Below, piece by piece: positions 1 through 7,641 of a stretch of 18,370 bases of DNA. The notes under the pieces are model-generated. The model was given only the letters and a program-made list of their open reading frames with translations. It made no database searches and was not told where the DNA came from. Location: assembly GCA_001969505.1 (NCBI GenBank), contig LSSK01001123.1:1-18370 (forward strand). The letters are read 5' to 3'. The stretch's first letter is position 1. The number at the start of each line of letters is the position of its first letter. The translations under genes were made by a program, and so were the position numbers. Source of the stretch: Zancudomyces culisetae (Eukaryota > Kickxellomycota > Harpellomycetes > Harpellales > Legeriomycetaceae).

Positions 1-200
1 AGTAATAGCCAAACACTATTCACAAAAAGGGCTAAAAGAAAAAAAAAGTTGATGGCCACTCATTACTTTTTTAAAGAAAATTTTTTTTTAGCTGAATTGG
101 TTTGCACCATTAAAATATGATCAGCAACTAAAAGAAACAAAATGACAAGGTGCAGGTTGTGTGGTAAACAGACATGCTCCCAATAAAAAAAGTGCGACAC

Positions 201-240
201 AAAAAACAAAACAAAACAAAACAAAATAAAACAAAACAAA
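201..240. repeat. (AAAAC)n-like microsatellite
   Basis: Imperfect pentanucleotide run of AAAAC units, with one AAAAT unit, lying 160-200 bp upstream of the PCNA start. It may simply be a nucleosome-poor A-tract in the promoter. I saw no ACGCGT (MCB) cell-cycle element in the 401 bp available upstream of PCNA. Confidence 0.8.
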
Positions 241-401
241 GTAAAAAACGAGGTTTTAAGAGACATAAAATCAAAATATCTCTTTGTTATTTATTATTTT
301 TTTGAGCTCTATCAAAAAGAAGGTTGTATATCTATTGTAGTAACAGTATAAAAAAAACTAACAAAGTTTGCTAGGTAAATAAAATAAATAAAGAGGAAAA
401 C

Positions 402-1229
402 ATGCTAGAAGCAAGATTATTACAGGCATCAATACTAAAGGGGATTGTGGAATCAGTAAAGGATCTGGTAAGAGAGGCCAACTTTGACTGCAGCGACAGC
501 GGAATTAGCTTTCAAGCTATGGATGAGTCGAATGTAGCACTGTCGAGCTTTCTGTTGAGAGCAGAAGGATTTGAAACATATAGATGCGATAGAAACCTAT
601 CGCTTGGAGTACGCTTTAGCAGTCTTTCAAAGATCTTGAAGTGCGCAAACAATGATGACATTGTGGTAATTAGAGCTGAGGACGACGCAGATGTATTGAA
701 TTTTGTGTTTGAGTCACCAGATGAGAGCAAAATCAGCGAGTATCAAATCAAGTTATTGGATATTGATGGAGAACACCTGTCAATCCCTGAACAAGAGTTT
801 GACTGTGTGATCAAGATGAGTTCTAGTGAATTTTCCAAGTTATGCAGGGACATGACGCTACTAGGACAGACAGTGGTTATTGATGCGGCAAAAGAGGGTG
901 TAAAATTCAGCACATATGGTGATATTGGCGCTGGTTCAGTACTTTACAAGCATAGCTCATCAATAGACGATAGCAGCTCCGGATCTGGTGGTAAAGGAAG
1001 GGGAGGTAGCGGTGGAATGTCTGCTCGTGGTTGTTCAATTGAACTACGTGAGCCAGTTAGTCTGGAACTTTCTCTAAAATACTTGAATAACTTTACTAAG
1101 GCTGCTCCACTTTCAGACTACGTTGTAATCTCGGCAAGTAACGAAATCCCAGTAATGGTACAGTTTGATGTTGGAGATATAGGGTATATTAGATACTACC
1201 TTGCTCCACAGATTAAGGATACTGAATAA
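402..1229 (+). CDS. POL30: Proliferating cell nuclear antigen (PCNA), DNA sliding clamp
   Basis: PCNA forms the homotrimeric ring that tethers DNA polymerases delta and epsilon and recruits repair, ligation and chromatin factors in the nucleus. The 275-aa product matches PCNA throughout: the MLEARL start, YRCD near residue 60, SLSKILKCANNDD (74-86), the interdomain connecting loop at about 118-134 with conserved L126 and I128, SSEFSKLCRDM (141-151), GDIGAGSV (173-180) and the C-terminal YYLAPQI. Lys164, the ubiquitin/SUMO site for damage tolerance, is present at exactly position 164. Position 127, a SUMO-acceptor Lys in Saccharomyces, is Ser here. The protein is about 17 residues longer than the usual 258-261. 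The excess is a Ser/Gly-rich stretch at about 185-208 with a GKGRGGSGG core. It is in frame, with no stop and no convincing splice signals. The start ATG has A at -3. No intron. Confidence 0.97.
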   Translation: MLEARLLQASILKGIVESVKDLVREANFDCSDSGISFQAMDESNVALSSFLLRAEGFETYRCDRNLSLGVRFSSLSKILKCANNDDIVVIRAEDDADVLNFVFESPDESKISEYQIKLLDIDGEHLSIPEQEFDCVIKMSSSEFSKLCRDMTLLGQTVVIDAAKEGVKFSTYGDIGAGSVLYKHSSSIDDSSSGSGGKGRGGSGGMSARGCSIELREPVSLELSLKYLNNFTKAAPLSDYVVISASNEIPVMVQFDVGDIGYIRYYLAPQIKDTE

Positions 1230-1422
1230 TTCGTGTTTCCTATTGGCTTGTTTTTATATTAGTACATTCTGATTTTTGTCCATTTTTCAAATTACAACCC
1301 GAAAATAAAATTTTTTACAGAAGAATTTCCATCAAAAGTGCGATTTTCCTACATTTGTGGGTCCAGTTTTCATAAAATAAAAGGTAAAGGTTAAAAAAAT
1401 AAAATAAAAAAAAAAACTTTAT

Positions 1423-1437
1423 AAAAAAATTTTTTTT
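1423..1437. promoter_or_regulatory. A7T8 tract upstream of RRP6 (possible RRPE-like element)
   Basis: Symmetrical A7T8 tract 140 bp upstream of the RRP6 start. Tracts like AAAAATTTT form the RRPE element that drives ribosome-biogenesis genes in Saccharomyces. Similar tracts occur upstream of non-ribosomal genes in this window, so it may be only a nucleosome-excluding poly(dA:dT) element. Confidence 0.35.
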
Positions 1438-1514
1438 CTGGGGAAACTATGTCATAATCGGTGCTAACCAGGCTACACAGCTTCTTATAAAAGAAAAAAC
1501 TAGACTCAACATTC

Positions 1515-1535
1515 ATGAACTTGTTGAGGAGATAA
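1515..1535 (+). promoter_or_regulatory. Short upstream ORF before RRP6
   Basis: ATG at 1515 begins a six-codon ORF ending in TAA, out of frame with RRP6 and 41 nt before its ATG. A shorter one (ATG TCA TAA) lies at 1449-1457. If both are in the transcript they would be met first by scanning ribosomes and could lower RRP6 translation. Transcript starts are unknown. Confidence 0.35.
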
Positions 1536-1576
1536 AAGACATCAGTAAGGAAAATATAGGTAAAAGTAGTGTGGAA

Positions 1577-4198
1577 ATGGAAGGAATGGACTTTAAGAAT
1601 AAGCAAAAGCTCAAGGAATACCTGGAAAAGGGGTATGGAAAGTTCATGAAGGCAACAAGAAGAGCTAATGCGATCAAGGCAGGCGATTTGGAGGTGTATG
1701 GCATGATTTCAGATGAAATAAGCGAGAAGGTGGAAAAAGCAAAAGGGAAAGTCGAGGGAATGATAAATACGTTATACAAGGGGGTTGAAAAAAGTACTAG
1801 CGAAAGAAATGAAAAGAAAAAAATAATAGAAACTATTGAAGATGTGCTAATTGAGAGTAAGAGTGTGAATGACTCAAGAGATGGAACGGGAACGAATAAA
1901 ACTATCAGATACATGAATGGGGAGGGTTATAAAAAAATTGTAGAGAAAATAGAAAACCTGATGGATAAAGTGGAATATGGAATCATTGAGGGCAGCGCTG
2001 GACCTTCTGGATATACCAGGGGCAATAAAATAGAACAAGAAAAAGGTACTGTTGGTGGTGCGGGGAAGATAGTGGTAACAAAAGTAAAAGAAAAGGATAC
2101 AACCCGCGTGGTGATACATGCGAGCAATATTCCACGGCCCCAGGTGGAATTTAAGGATGTGGTCGATAATTCTGCAACGACAGAATGGAAACACAAGCTT
2201 ACAACAAAGGTTAACGCACTAGTTCCATTAGAGGAATCCGGAGAGAAGGGGATGGATAGACAGCATTTGACAGAAATGGGAATAGAGACAGCAGCAGAAA
2301 ACCCATACAACTACGAAATCAAAGCCTTTGAGCCACCGGCCAGAGTTTACGAGTTGGTGGAGCCAATAAAATACAAGGAGGGTATGGAATATGGTCCGGA
2401 AGACTATTTATATGTAGATAGCGAAGAGACACTAGCCCAGATGATGACAGAACTAAAGGCGTTGGAAGGTAGGGATGCGGATATAGCAGTGGACTTGGAA
2501 CATCACAACTACCGAAGCTTTTTAGGATTTACATGCCTGATGCAGATATCTAGTCGAAAAAAGGATTACATTGTGGATACGATCAAACTACGTAACGAAC
2601 TACAGGTTTTAAACGAGATTTTTACTGACCCGAAAATAGTTAAAGTATTCCACGGCGCAGATAGCGATATCGAGTGGCTTCAGAGAGACTTTGGATGCTA
2701 TGTAGTAGGCCTGTTTGATACATATGTGGCATCAAAAGCGCTACCTTCGATACACACAAAATATTCGCTAAGCGCGCTGGTAGATAAGTATGTAGGTGGG
2801 GGAATTCAGTTAGACAAGAGGTTTCAATTGGCAGATTGGAGGTTGAGACCATTGCTGCCTGAAATGATAAACTATGCACGGAGCGACACTCACTATTTAC
2901 TATATATTTATGACCAGATAAAGAACGACTTGATAATTCAGCAAAACAAAAGCAAAAAGAAGGAGAATGATCAAGATCACCAGCTGACACAGGACACCGT
3001 GTTGGTTAAATACGTATTTAACAAGTCAAAGTCGGTCAGCTTAAAGACTTACAAAAAGGAGATGTACGATTTTCACGGCGGAACGGGGCCGAATGGCTGG
3101 AGGCCTTTAGTGGTGAAATACAATCTGTTATCAATATTCAACCCCCTTCAGTTACAGGTATTCAAGGCTATTCATAGTTGGCGCGACCAGATTGCTAGAA
3201 TCGAAGATGAGTCTACACGATACGTCTTACCTAACCACAATCTTTTCAGCATTTCTAAATCTTTACCATTACAGCCAGCAGACCTCTACTCGCTTTGCTC
3301 AACATCAAACGCAGTTCCTCCGCTAGTGAGGGTGTATGCTAACGACATTATTTCCATCATTAGTGATTGTGTTAGCAACTATAACGCCTCCAAAGATGAT
3401 ACCGATGGTTTACTGGCCTTACAGCAACAACAGAATTTTCAACATCAACAGCAAAACGACTACTCGGACCGTTCGGCTATACTCAGCGGTACTGAGTTTC
3501 TTGATTATCATGACATTGTTTCTGATAGCAAGGACACCGATTCCTCGAGACTACTGTCGAAAAAATCAACACTGTTTGATGACGCTTATATTGTTATTCC
3601 ATCAGCACTACCACAATCTTTGATTGATCAGGACCACGCAAACAATAACTCCATACTTTCAGACATTAAAAAAGATATTTTGTTGTTTTCCACCTACTTA
3701 ACCTCAGCTGCTGAAAACCTTGAGCAAGAGGAAAACCATGATGATGTGTCCAACCCTGTAGAAACCGAGACAGTTGAACAAATCCCGACTGAACTCAAGA
3801 TGGAAACCGACGAGAGTGAGGTCAGCGGCAGGTCAGATTCCCATCTTGGCAAAAAACGCAAACAAGTAGCGAGCTCTTCTGCCAGCGCCAACAAGTCTTT
3901 ACCAAAGTCTGCAAGTGAGAATGTCATCGATCTTGATCACGAAGATTCTGATGATGAACTATACCGTCTTGAAAACAATGAGAACAATAGTGGCAAAGCC
4001 AACAAGGCAGACAAATTTATTAAGAGAAAGTTAAAGTCTTTGTATAACTCTACCATGCCCAAAAAAAGAAAACAAAACAAAGGCAACAAAGGCAACAAAA
4101 ATAATGACAGTCATGAGAACAACAGTAACAGAGCTAATGCCGGAGGAGACAAGAAATTCTTTGATCCTTATAACTCACTTAAAACCCGTAGAAAGTAA
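1577..4198 (+). CDS. RRP6: Rrp6, nuclear exosome 3'-5' exoribonuclease (DEDD-Y)
   Basis: Rrp6 (human EXOSC10) is the nuclear catalytic partner of the RNA exosome, trimming 5.8S rRNA and snoRNAs and degrading faulty nuclear transcripts. The 873-aa product has a lysine/glutamate-rich N-terminal helical region resembling PMC2NT, the Rrp47-binding domain. The DEDD-Y exonuclease follows with all five key residues visible: D306 and E308 in VDLEHH, D364 in HGADSDIEWL, and Y433 and D437 in YARSDTHYLL. An HRDC domain covers about 490-600. The C-terminus has a Gln-rich patch, an acidic stretch and basic clusters (KKRKQ, PKKRKQNKG) that probably act as nuclear signals and as the exosome-binding tail. 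The start chosen is the first in-frame ATG. The frame stays open upstream to 1403 without another ATG, and the first PMC2NT helix seems to be missing from the ATG-initiated product, so the true N-terminus may lie further upstream. The protein is longer than Saccharomyces Rrp6 (733 aa), mostly in the N-terminal linker and the tail. Confidence 0.95.
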   Translation: MEGMDFKNKQKLKEYLEKGYGKFMKATRRANAIKAGDLEVYGMISDEISEKVEKAKGKVEGMINTLYKGVEKSTSERNEKKKIIETIEDVLIESKSVNDSRDGTGTNKTIRYMNGEGYKKIVEKIENLMDKVEYGIIEGSAGPSGYTRGNKIEQEKGTVGGAGKIVVTKVKEKDTTRVVIHASNIPRPQVEFKDVVDNSATTEWKHKLTTKVNALVPLEESGEKGMDRQHLTEMGIETAAENPYNYEIKAFEPPARVYELVEPIKYKEGMEYGPEDYLYVDSEETLAQMMTELKALEGRDADIAVDLEHHNYRSFLGFTCLMQISSRKKDYIVDTIKLRNELQVLNEIFTDPKIVKVFHGADSDIEWLQRDFGCYVVGLFDTYVASKALPSIHTKYSLSALVDKYVGGGIQLDKRFQLADWRLRPLLPEMINYARSDTHYLLYIYDQIKNDLIIQQNKSKKKENDQDHQLTQDTVLVKYVFNKSKSVSLKTYKKEMYDFHGGTGPNGWRPLVVKYNLLSIFNPLQLQVFKAIHSWRDQIARIEDESTRYVLPNHNLFSISKSLPLQPADLYSLCSTSNAVPPLVRVYANDIISIISDCVSNYNASKDDTDGLLALQQQQNFQHQQQNDYSDRSAILSGTEFLDYHDIVSDSKDTDSSRLLSKKSTLFDDAYIVIPSALPQSLIDQDHANNNSILSDIKKDILLFSTYLTSAAENLEQEENHDDVSNPVETETVEQIPTELKMETDESEVSGRSDSHLGKKRKQVASSSASANKSLPKSASENVIDLDHEDSDDELYRLENNENNSGKANKADKFIKRKLKSLYNSTMPKKRKQNKGNKGNKNNDSHENNSNRANAGGDKKFFDPYNSLKTRRK

Positions 4199-4427
4199 TC
4201 ATACATTTACTGTGTCCATTTCACTCCCTTAATTACATTTACTATTTTTATTCGACTTGATATCAACCCTAATAAAAACCGAAAAACATGTAAATACTAA
4301 CTAAACAAGCGTCTTTTAAAAAAAGATAAATTGGAGTATACCAGTGTGTATTTTTAGTTCCAGTTTAGGCTGGTTTTTTTTTTCGTTCTGTGCTCTCCAA
4401 AGAAAAAAAAGAAAACTAGAAAGAACC

Positions 4428-5261
4428 TTAGTTGGATGATTCGAAGTATTCAAGACTTGCCTTTGGGCTTGGCTTGATGGTTGAGGATCCCTTCTTCCAG
4501 TTGGCTGGGCAGACCTCTCCGTGCTCGTCAGTGAATTGGATGGCCTCAATGAGTCTGATGGTCTCATCAACGCTTCTTCCTACTGGAAGGTCGTTGACCT
4601 GCATAACTCTGAGATTACCGTTTCCGTCAATGATGAACAATCCGCGCAAAGCAATTCCTGCCTCGTCAATGAGAACCTTGTAGTCAGTGCTGATCTTCTT
4701 GGTCAAGTCAGCAACCAATGGAATTTGGATATCACCCAAACCACCCTTGTTTCTTGGGAGGTTGGTCCATGCCAAGTGTGAGAATTGTGAGTCAGTTGAA
4801 ACACCAACAACCTCGGTGTTCAAGGCCTTGAATTCATCAATGCGGTCGCTGAAGGCCAACAATTCAGTTGGGCAGACAAAGGTGAAGTCCATTGGGTAAA
4901 ATACCATAACGACAAACTTGCCCTTGAAGTCTTCCAAGCTGAGTTGCTTGAACTCTCCGTTGGAGACGGCGGTGGCGGTCCATGATGGTGCTGGCTTTTG
5001 TACCTTCAATTCGGTGCTTCTTGGTGCTGCTTCGACTGTCATTGTTCTTATCTGTGTGTGTTGTGTGTTTTGGTTAATCAAACGGTTGTTACTAGTACTG
5101 TTGACCTTTGTGTACAATAGTCTGGTTGTTCCTAGATGCTGAATAGTCTTCAAGGTATTGCTGCCCTTTTGTGCTACTTTTATTCCAGAAAGAATATTAA
5201 AAGTATGATTTTTACTTTTTGGAAGTTGAGTTTTGGCTAATTGTGGGATTCTGGAAAGCAT
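4428..5261 (-). CDS. TSA1: Typical 2-Cys peroxiredoxin (thioredoxin peroxidase) with probable mitochondrial leader
   Basis: Reduces hydrogen peroxide and alkyl hydroperoxides, using thioredoxin for recycling. The 277-aa product has the peroxidatic motif [11 protein letters not shown] (PxxxTxxC, Cys130), [17 protein letters not shown] (173-176), GRSVDE with the active-site Arg229, and the resolving Cys251 in [12 protein letters not shown] and the C-terminal YF (272-273) together mark peroxiredoxins prone to over-oxidation and chaperone switching. From Met74 (start at 5042) the protein is a normal-length Tsa1 of about 204 aa. The first 73 residues contain no Asp or Glu and many Arg, Lys, Ser, Thr and Asn, as in mitochondrial presequences. 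Both ATGs have A at -3. No ATG in any frame lies between them on the coding strand, so one gene may supply mitochondrial and cytosolic forms. Convergent with RRP6, 229 bp apart. It resembles Tsa1/PRDX3, not 1-Cys Prx1. Confidence 0.95.
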   Translation of the reverse strand: MLSRIPQLAKTQLPKSKNHTFNILSGIKVAQKGSNTLKTIQHLGTTRLLYTKVNSTSNNRLINQNTQHTQIRTMTVEAAPRSTELKVQKPAPSWTATAVSNGEFKQLSLEDFKGKFVVMVFYPMDFTFVCPTELLAFSDRIDEFKALNTEVVGVSTDSQFSHLAWTNLPRNKGGLGDIQIPLVADLTKKISTDYKVLIDEAGIALRGLFIIDGNGNLRVMQVNDLPVGRSVDETIRLIEAIQFTDEHGEVCPANWKKGSSTIKPSPKASLEYFESSN

Positions 5262-5266
5262 TTTGA

Positions 5267-5273
5267 TTTTATA
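5267..5273 (-). promoter_or_regulatory. Possible internal TATA box for the short TSA1 transcript
   Basis: TATAAAA on the minus strand just upstream of the first ATG. It is too close to serve that ATG. A start 50-120 nt downstream would fall between Met1 and Met74 and give the leaderless form. Inferred from position only. Confidence 0.3.
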
Positions 5274-5344
5274 CTCTTATTACTAGAACCACTCTGTGTT
5301 TATTTATTTACTTATCTGATTTTTCTGTCGGCTTTAGAAAAAAA

Positions 5345-5351
5345 TTTTATA
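5345..5351 (-). promoter_or_regulatory. TATA box of TSA1
   Basis: TATAAAA on the minus strand, 84 bp upstream of the first ATG of the peroxiredoxin, a normal yeast TATA position for the full-length transcript. It adjoins an A/T tract (5338-5348). Confidence 0.5.
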
Positions 5352-5399
5352 CCTAATTTGCTTTAATAGAACACTAGCGAAGGAAATTTTGCTTAGGAT

Positions 5400-5406
5400 T
5401 TAGTAA
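5400..5406. promoter_or_regulatory. Yap1-type site (TTAGTAA) upstream of TSA1
   Basis: TTAGTAA matches the Yap1/AP-1 consensus TTASTAA and lies 139 bp upstream of the TSA1 start and about 50 bp beyond its TATA box. Peroxiredoxin genes are classic Yap1 targets in yeasts. The 7-mer is expected by chance in AT-rich DNA, so support comes from position and gene function. Confidence 0.45.
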
Positions 5407-5779
5407 TTCTGTAGTTTATCTTGGCCTTTTATTTTCTGCTAAACAGCCTATTATTAACGCTTTTAATTTCATTCATTACTATTTTTTTGCCTGTCCCATT
5501 TGTGTTTTGCGTAAATGCTGAATAATTCAAAAAGCAATTGCGTTACAAAACAAATGCCAGATGGAAATTAAAAAAAAAAAAATTCGCCTTAAATTTGCAA
5601 TTAGTCGAATCTGAAACTGGAAAATCAGAAATAAAAAACCCCATAACAAATTCAAAGATAAAAGCGGTGAGAAAGAAAAGAGCTGATTTGATTAGTACCA
5701 TCCTTGGTGGAATTGCCCCCATTTGCTCCAAACTTGTTTTTTTTTCCCTACAAAATTACTAAATGAGACAAATTAGACA

Positions 5780-5802
5780 CCCCTTTATCTCTTCCCCCCC
5801 CT
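5780..5802. promoter_or_regulatory. Pair of CCCCT (STRE-like) motifs
   Basis: Two CCCCT cores (5780-5784 and 5798-5802, the second at the end of a run of eight C) stand out in AT-rich DNA. CCCCT is the general stress element bound by Msn2/4-type factors. They lie about 520-540 bp upstream of TSA1 and 74-96 bp before the small plus-strand ORF at 5876, so they could serve either. Confidence 0.35.
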
Positions 5803-5875
5803 CCTCAAAGTGCAAGGACTTAAATATGTAACTTTGTTTTGTTTTGTTTTTTTAATTATAATTATCTTATCTTTT

Positions 5876-6197
5876 ATGAAAATGGTAAGCAGAAAAGGAA
5901 TCTTCCAGCGATCTTTTGCAAACTATGGTCTGGTGTGGGAGAAAATGTAAGTGTGTTCAGATGTATCATGTGGCTTTAGACAGTACAACATCCCTTTATT
6001 TAAGCAAAAGCAAGGTACAGTCACAGTCACAGCCACCGATTTACCTGAACATGCACACGCATTTAGGAACACATATTTGTTATAAATACTTGTTGAATTT
6101 TGTAATTTTCTATGATGTTCTATGGTTTCAAGATCATTTCCTCATTCCCATTTTTGTCTGCTTTATAATATTCAACAATAGATGGATGTGCTCGTGA
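5876..6197 (+). CDS. Possible small protein gene, structure unresolved
   Basis: I do not recognise this. The stretch is richer in G+C and in balanced codons than its surroundings and sits between two minus-strand genes, divergent from TSA1 and convergent with SOD1. Two readings exist. (a) ATG at 5876 or 5882 begins MVSRKGIFQRSFANYG, which runs to a consensus donor GTAAGT at 5947. Splicing to CTTTAG at 5979, a very short 33-nt intron, continues as IQYNIPLFKQKQ and ends at 6085, giving 58 aa. (b) ATG at 5925 opens an intact 90-aa frame to 6197, with a Cys-rich start (CGRKCKC) and a hydrophobic C-terminal third that could be a membrane segment. Splicing at the next AG (5983) would join the N-terminus of (a) to the frame of (b). 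No homology is claimed. Confidence 0.3.
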
Positions 6198-6224
6198 AAA
6201 TTCAAAATTCAAAATTCAAAATTT
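6197..6224. repeat. Four-copy 7-bp tandem repeat (AAAATTC)
   Basis: Three perfect AAAATTC units followed by AAAATTT, directly after the stop codon of the 90-aa frame. Probably slippage in intergenic DNA, possibly in a 3' untranslated region. Confidence 0.85.
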
Positions 6225-6672
6225 AAAACTGGCCGCAAATTTTTACTCATTGTACTCTCTATTCTAAAATCAAACCACATTAAAATGTATTCACCCAGAT
6301 CCTTTCGATTAAGCAAGGCAGGATACACCATCTTAAACCAAGATCACTTGATGTAACTCCTGTAACCGCTCTTTAAGTACATGTAAAGATGAATAAAAAC
6401 ACTATACCACAAACCAACTACATATCACAAAATACAGAGTATATCGCCTTTTGATGACACCGCATCACCATTTAAATTTCACGTATAGCTGATCCCTAAT
6501 GCCAGCATGCTGTTGTATTCTTTTTTTTCTCGATAAAATTTATTTGAATTACAAATCAAAAACCAAAAGAAATATCCCTATACCAAAAAAAATCATAAAA
6601 GATCAAGTCAAGTAACTCAAGCTACAGTGAAGTGATACTCTTAGGTTTTCCGCCTAACACACCATTACATCC
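6225..6672. other. Intergenic region downstream of SOD1
   Basis: AT-rich DNA between the possible small gene and the SOD1 stop codon. It should hold the 3' untranslated regions and polyadenylation signals of both. I see no coding frame, tRNA or strong hairpin in it. Confidence 0.5.
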
Positions 6673-7292
6673 TTAGACTGATGATGAAAATCCAATAACA
6701 CCACATGCGAGTCTTCCTCCGGCATTACCTGTAACCAATGAAAGCTCGTGTCCACCTTTGCCCAAGTCATCCACATTTTCATGAACAACAACTGAACGTC
6801 TATATGTATTTAAAATATATTTCATTTTTTATTCGCTCTATATATGAATGTTTGTAGTCATGGGATTGCGCTTGCACCGTATCCATCATTTGGGCGTGGA
6901 GTACAAGCCAGTACAATACCGGGTTTTATTTTAAAAATACAAACTTACCCGACAACACTGTTTGCGCCGAAAAGGGTTACCATTTTGTCAGTAGTGTGCA
7001 ACTTGGCAGCCTTGTCTTCTCCGCTGGATGAGATATTTCCCAAATCTCCAACGTGTCTAACAGCGTCTTCGGGGGCACCGTGTGTTTTTTTAAATGGGTT
7101 AAAGTGTCCTCCTGCAGAAATACAGCCATTGGTGTTGTCACCAAATTCGTGGATATGGAAACCATGATCTCCCTTTTTGAGTCCATTGATTTCGGCAGTT
7201 ATTTCTGCTGGTTTATCTGCAGACTCTTGCACAATTGTTACAACTCCTGTAACACCCTGATCACCACGCAATACACAAACTGCCTTTACCAT
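6673..7292 (-). CDS. SOD1: Cu/Zn superoxide dismutase (two exons)
   Basis: Converts superoxide to oxygen and hydrogen peroxide in the cytosol and mitochondrial intermembrane space. Joining exon 1 (7292-6949) to exon 2 (6799-6673) gives 156 aa, close to the usual 154. All hallmark residues are visible: copper ligands H46, H48 (FHIHEFGD), H63 (GGHFNP) and H121 (SVVVHE); zinc ligands H63, H71, H80 and D83; the disulfide pair C57 and C147; and active-site R144 in [10 protein letters not shown]. Exon 2 also holds DDLGKGG and GNAGG. The unspliced frame runs into the intron and stops, losing H121, C147 and R144, so the intron is required for a functional enzyme. The gene lies downstream of, and on the same strand as, NOP15, and upstream of the peroxiredoxin. 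Confidence 0.96.
6800..6948 (-). other. SOD1 intron (149 nt)
   Basis: Starts GTAAGT and ends CATATAG, in phase 2, splitting the Gly codon of the conserved SVVG-RSVVVH junction. No canonical TACTAAC branch site is evident, so the branch point is probably degenerate. Confidence 0.93.
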
Positions 7293-7545
7293 TTTGATTT
7301 GTCTTGAGGTTGTTTACTTTAATTCTAAGCTTGTACCGCTATTTTTAAGAATTAATATTTCGATTTTTCTTTTTTGTTTCAGAAAAGAAGTTCTGTAGGT
7401 ACTGTTTTTATACAGTAGTTAAAACTCCTACAAATATGAACAAAAGACTAGATAGAAAAACAACAGGCCTCTCATTGGCAGAACGCCCTATGCCTAAATA
7501 TGCAGTATTAGTTTTTCGCAATTGTAATTTGCAAATGGAATTAAA

Positions 7546-7568
7546 GGAGGAGGGTGGGGGAGTGAGGG
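7546..7568 (+). other. G-rich purine tract, possible G-quadruplex
   Basis: G-runs of 2, 2, 3, 5, 1 and 3 separated by single A or T or by short spacers, on the strand opposite SOD1 transcription and about 255-275 bp upstream of its start. It could form a two-tetrad quadruplex. It does not have four runs of three or more. Confidence 0.4.
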
Positions 7569-7634
7569 ATTGAAGAAAAAGAGTCATCTAAACTTACGCA
7601 ATGGTTTTAAAACAGATTATATGCGGAAATTGGA

Positions 7635-7641
7635 TTACTAA
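7635..7641. promoter_or_regulatory. Yap1-type site (TTACTAA) upstream of SOD1
   Basis: TTACTAA, the other strong Yap1 variant, lies 343 bp upstream of the SOD1 start beside the A8T11 tract at 7646-7664. Plausible for an oxidative-stress gene, but one site at this distance is weak evidence. Confidence 0.35.

Noticed and set aside
1462-1471. TGCTAAC followed by CAG, resembling a branch point and 3' splice site before RRP6.
   Set aside because: No upstream ATG plus donor exists between the PCNA stop and this site, and the proven introns here do not use a branch site so close to the acceptor.
1513-2310. Three minus-strand ORFs of 106-133 codons opposite RRP6.
   Set aside because: They are antisense shadows of the A-rich RRP6 coding strand (Ser, Phe and Leu-rich translations) and have no domain.
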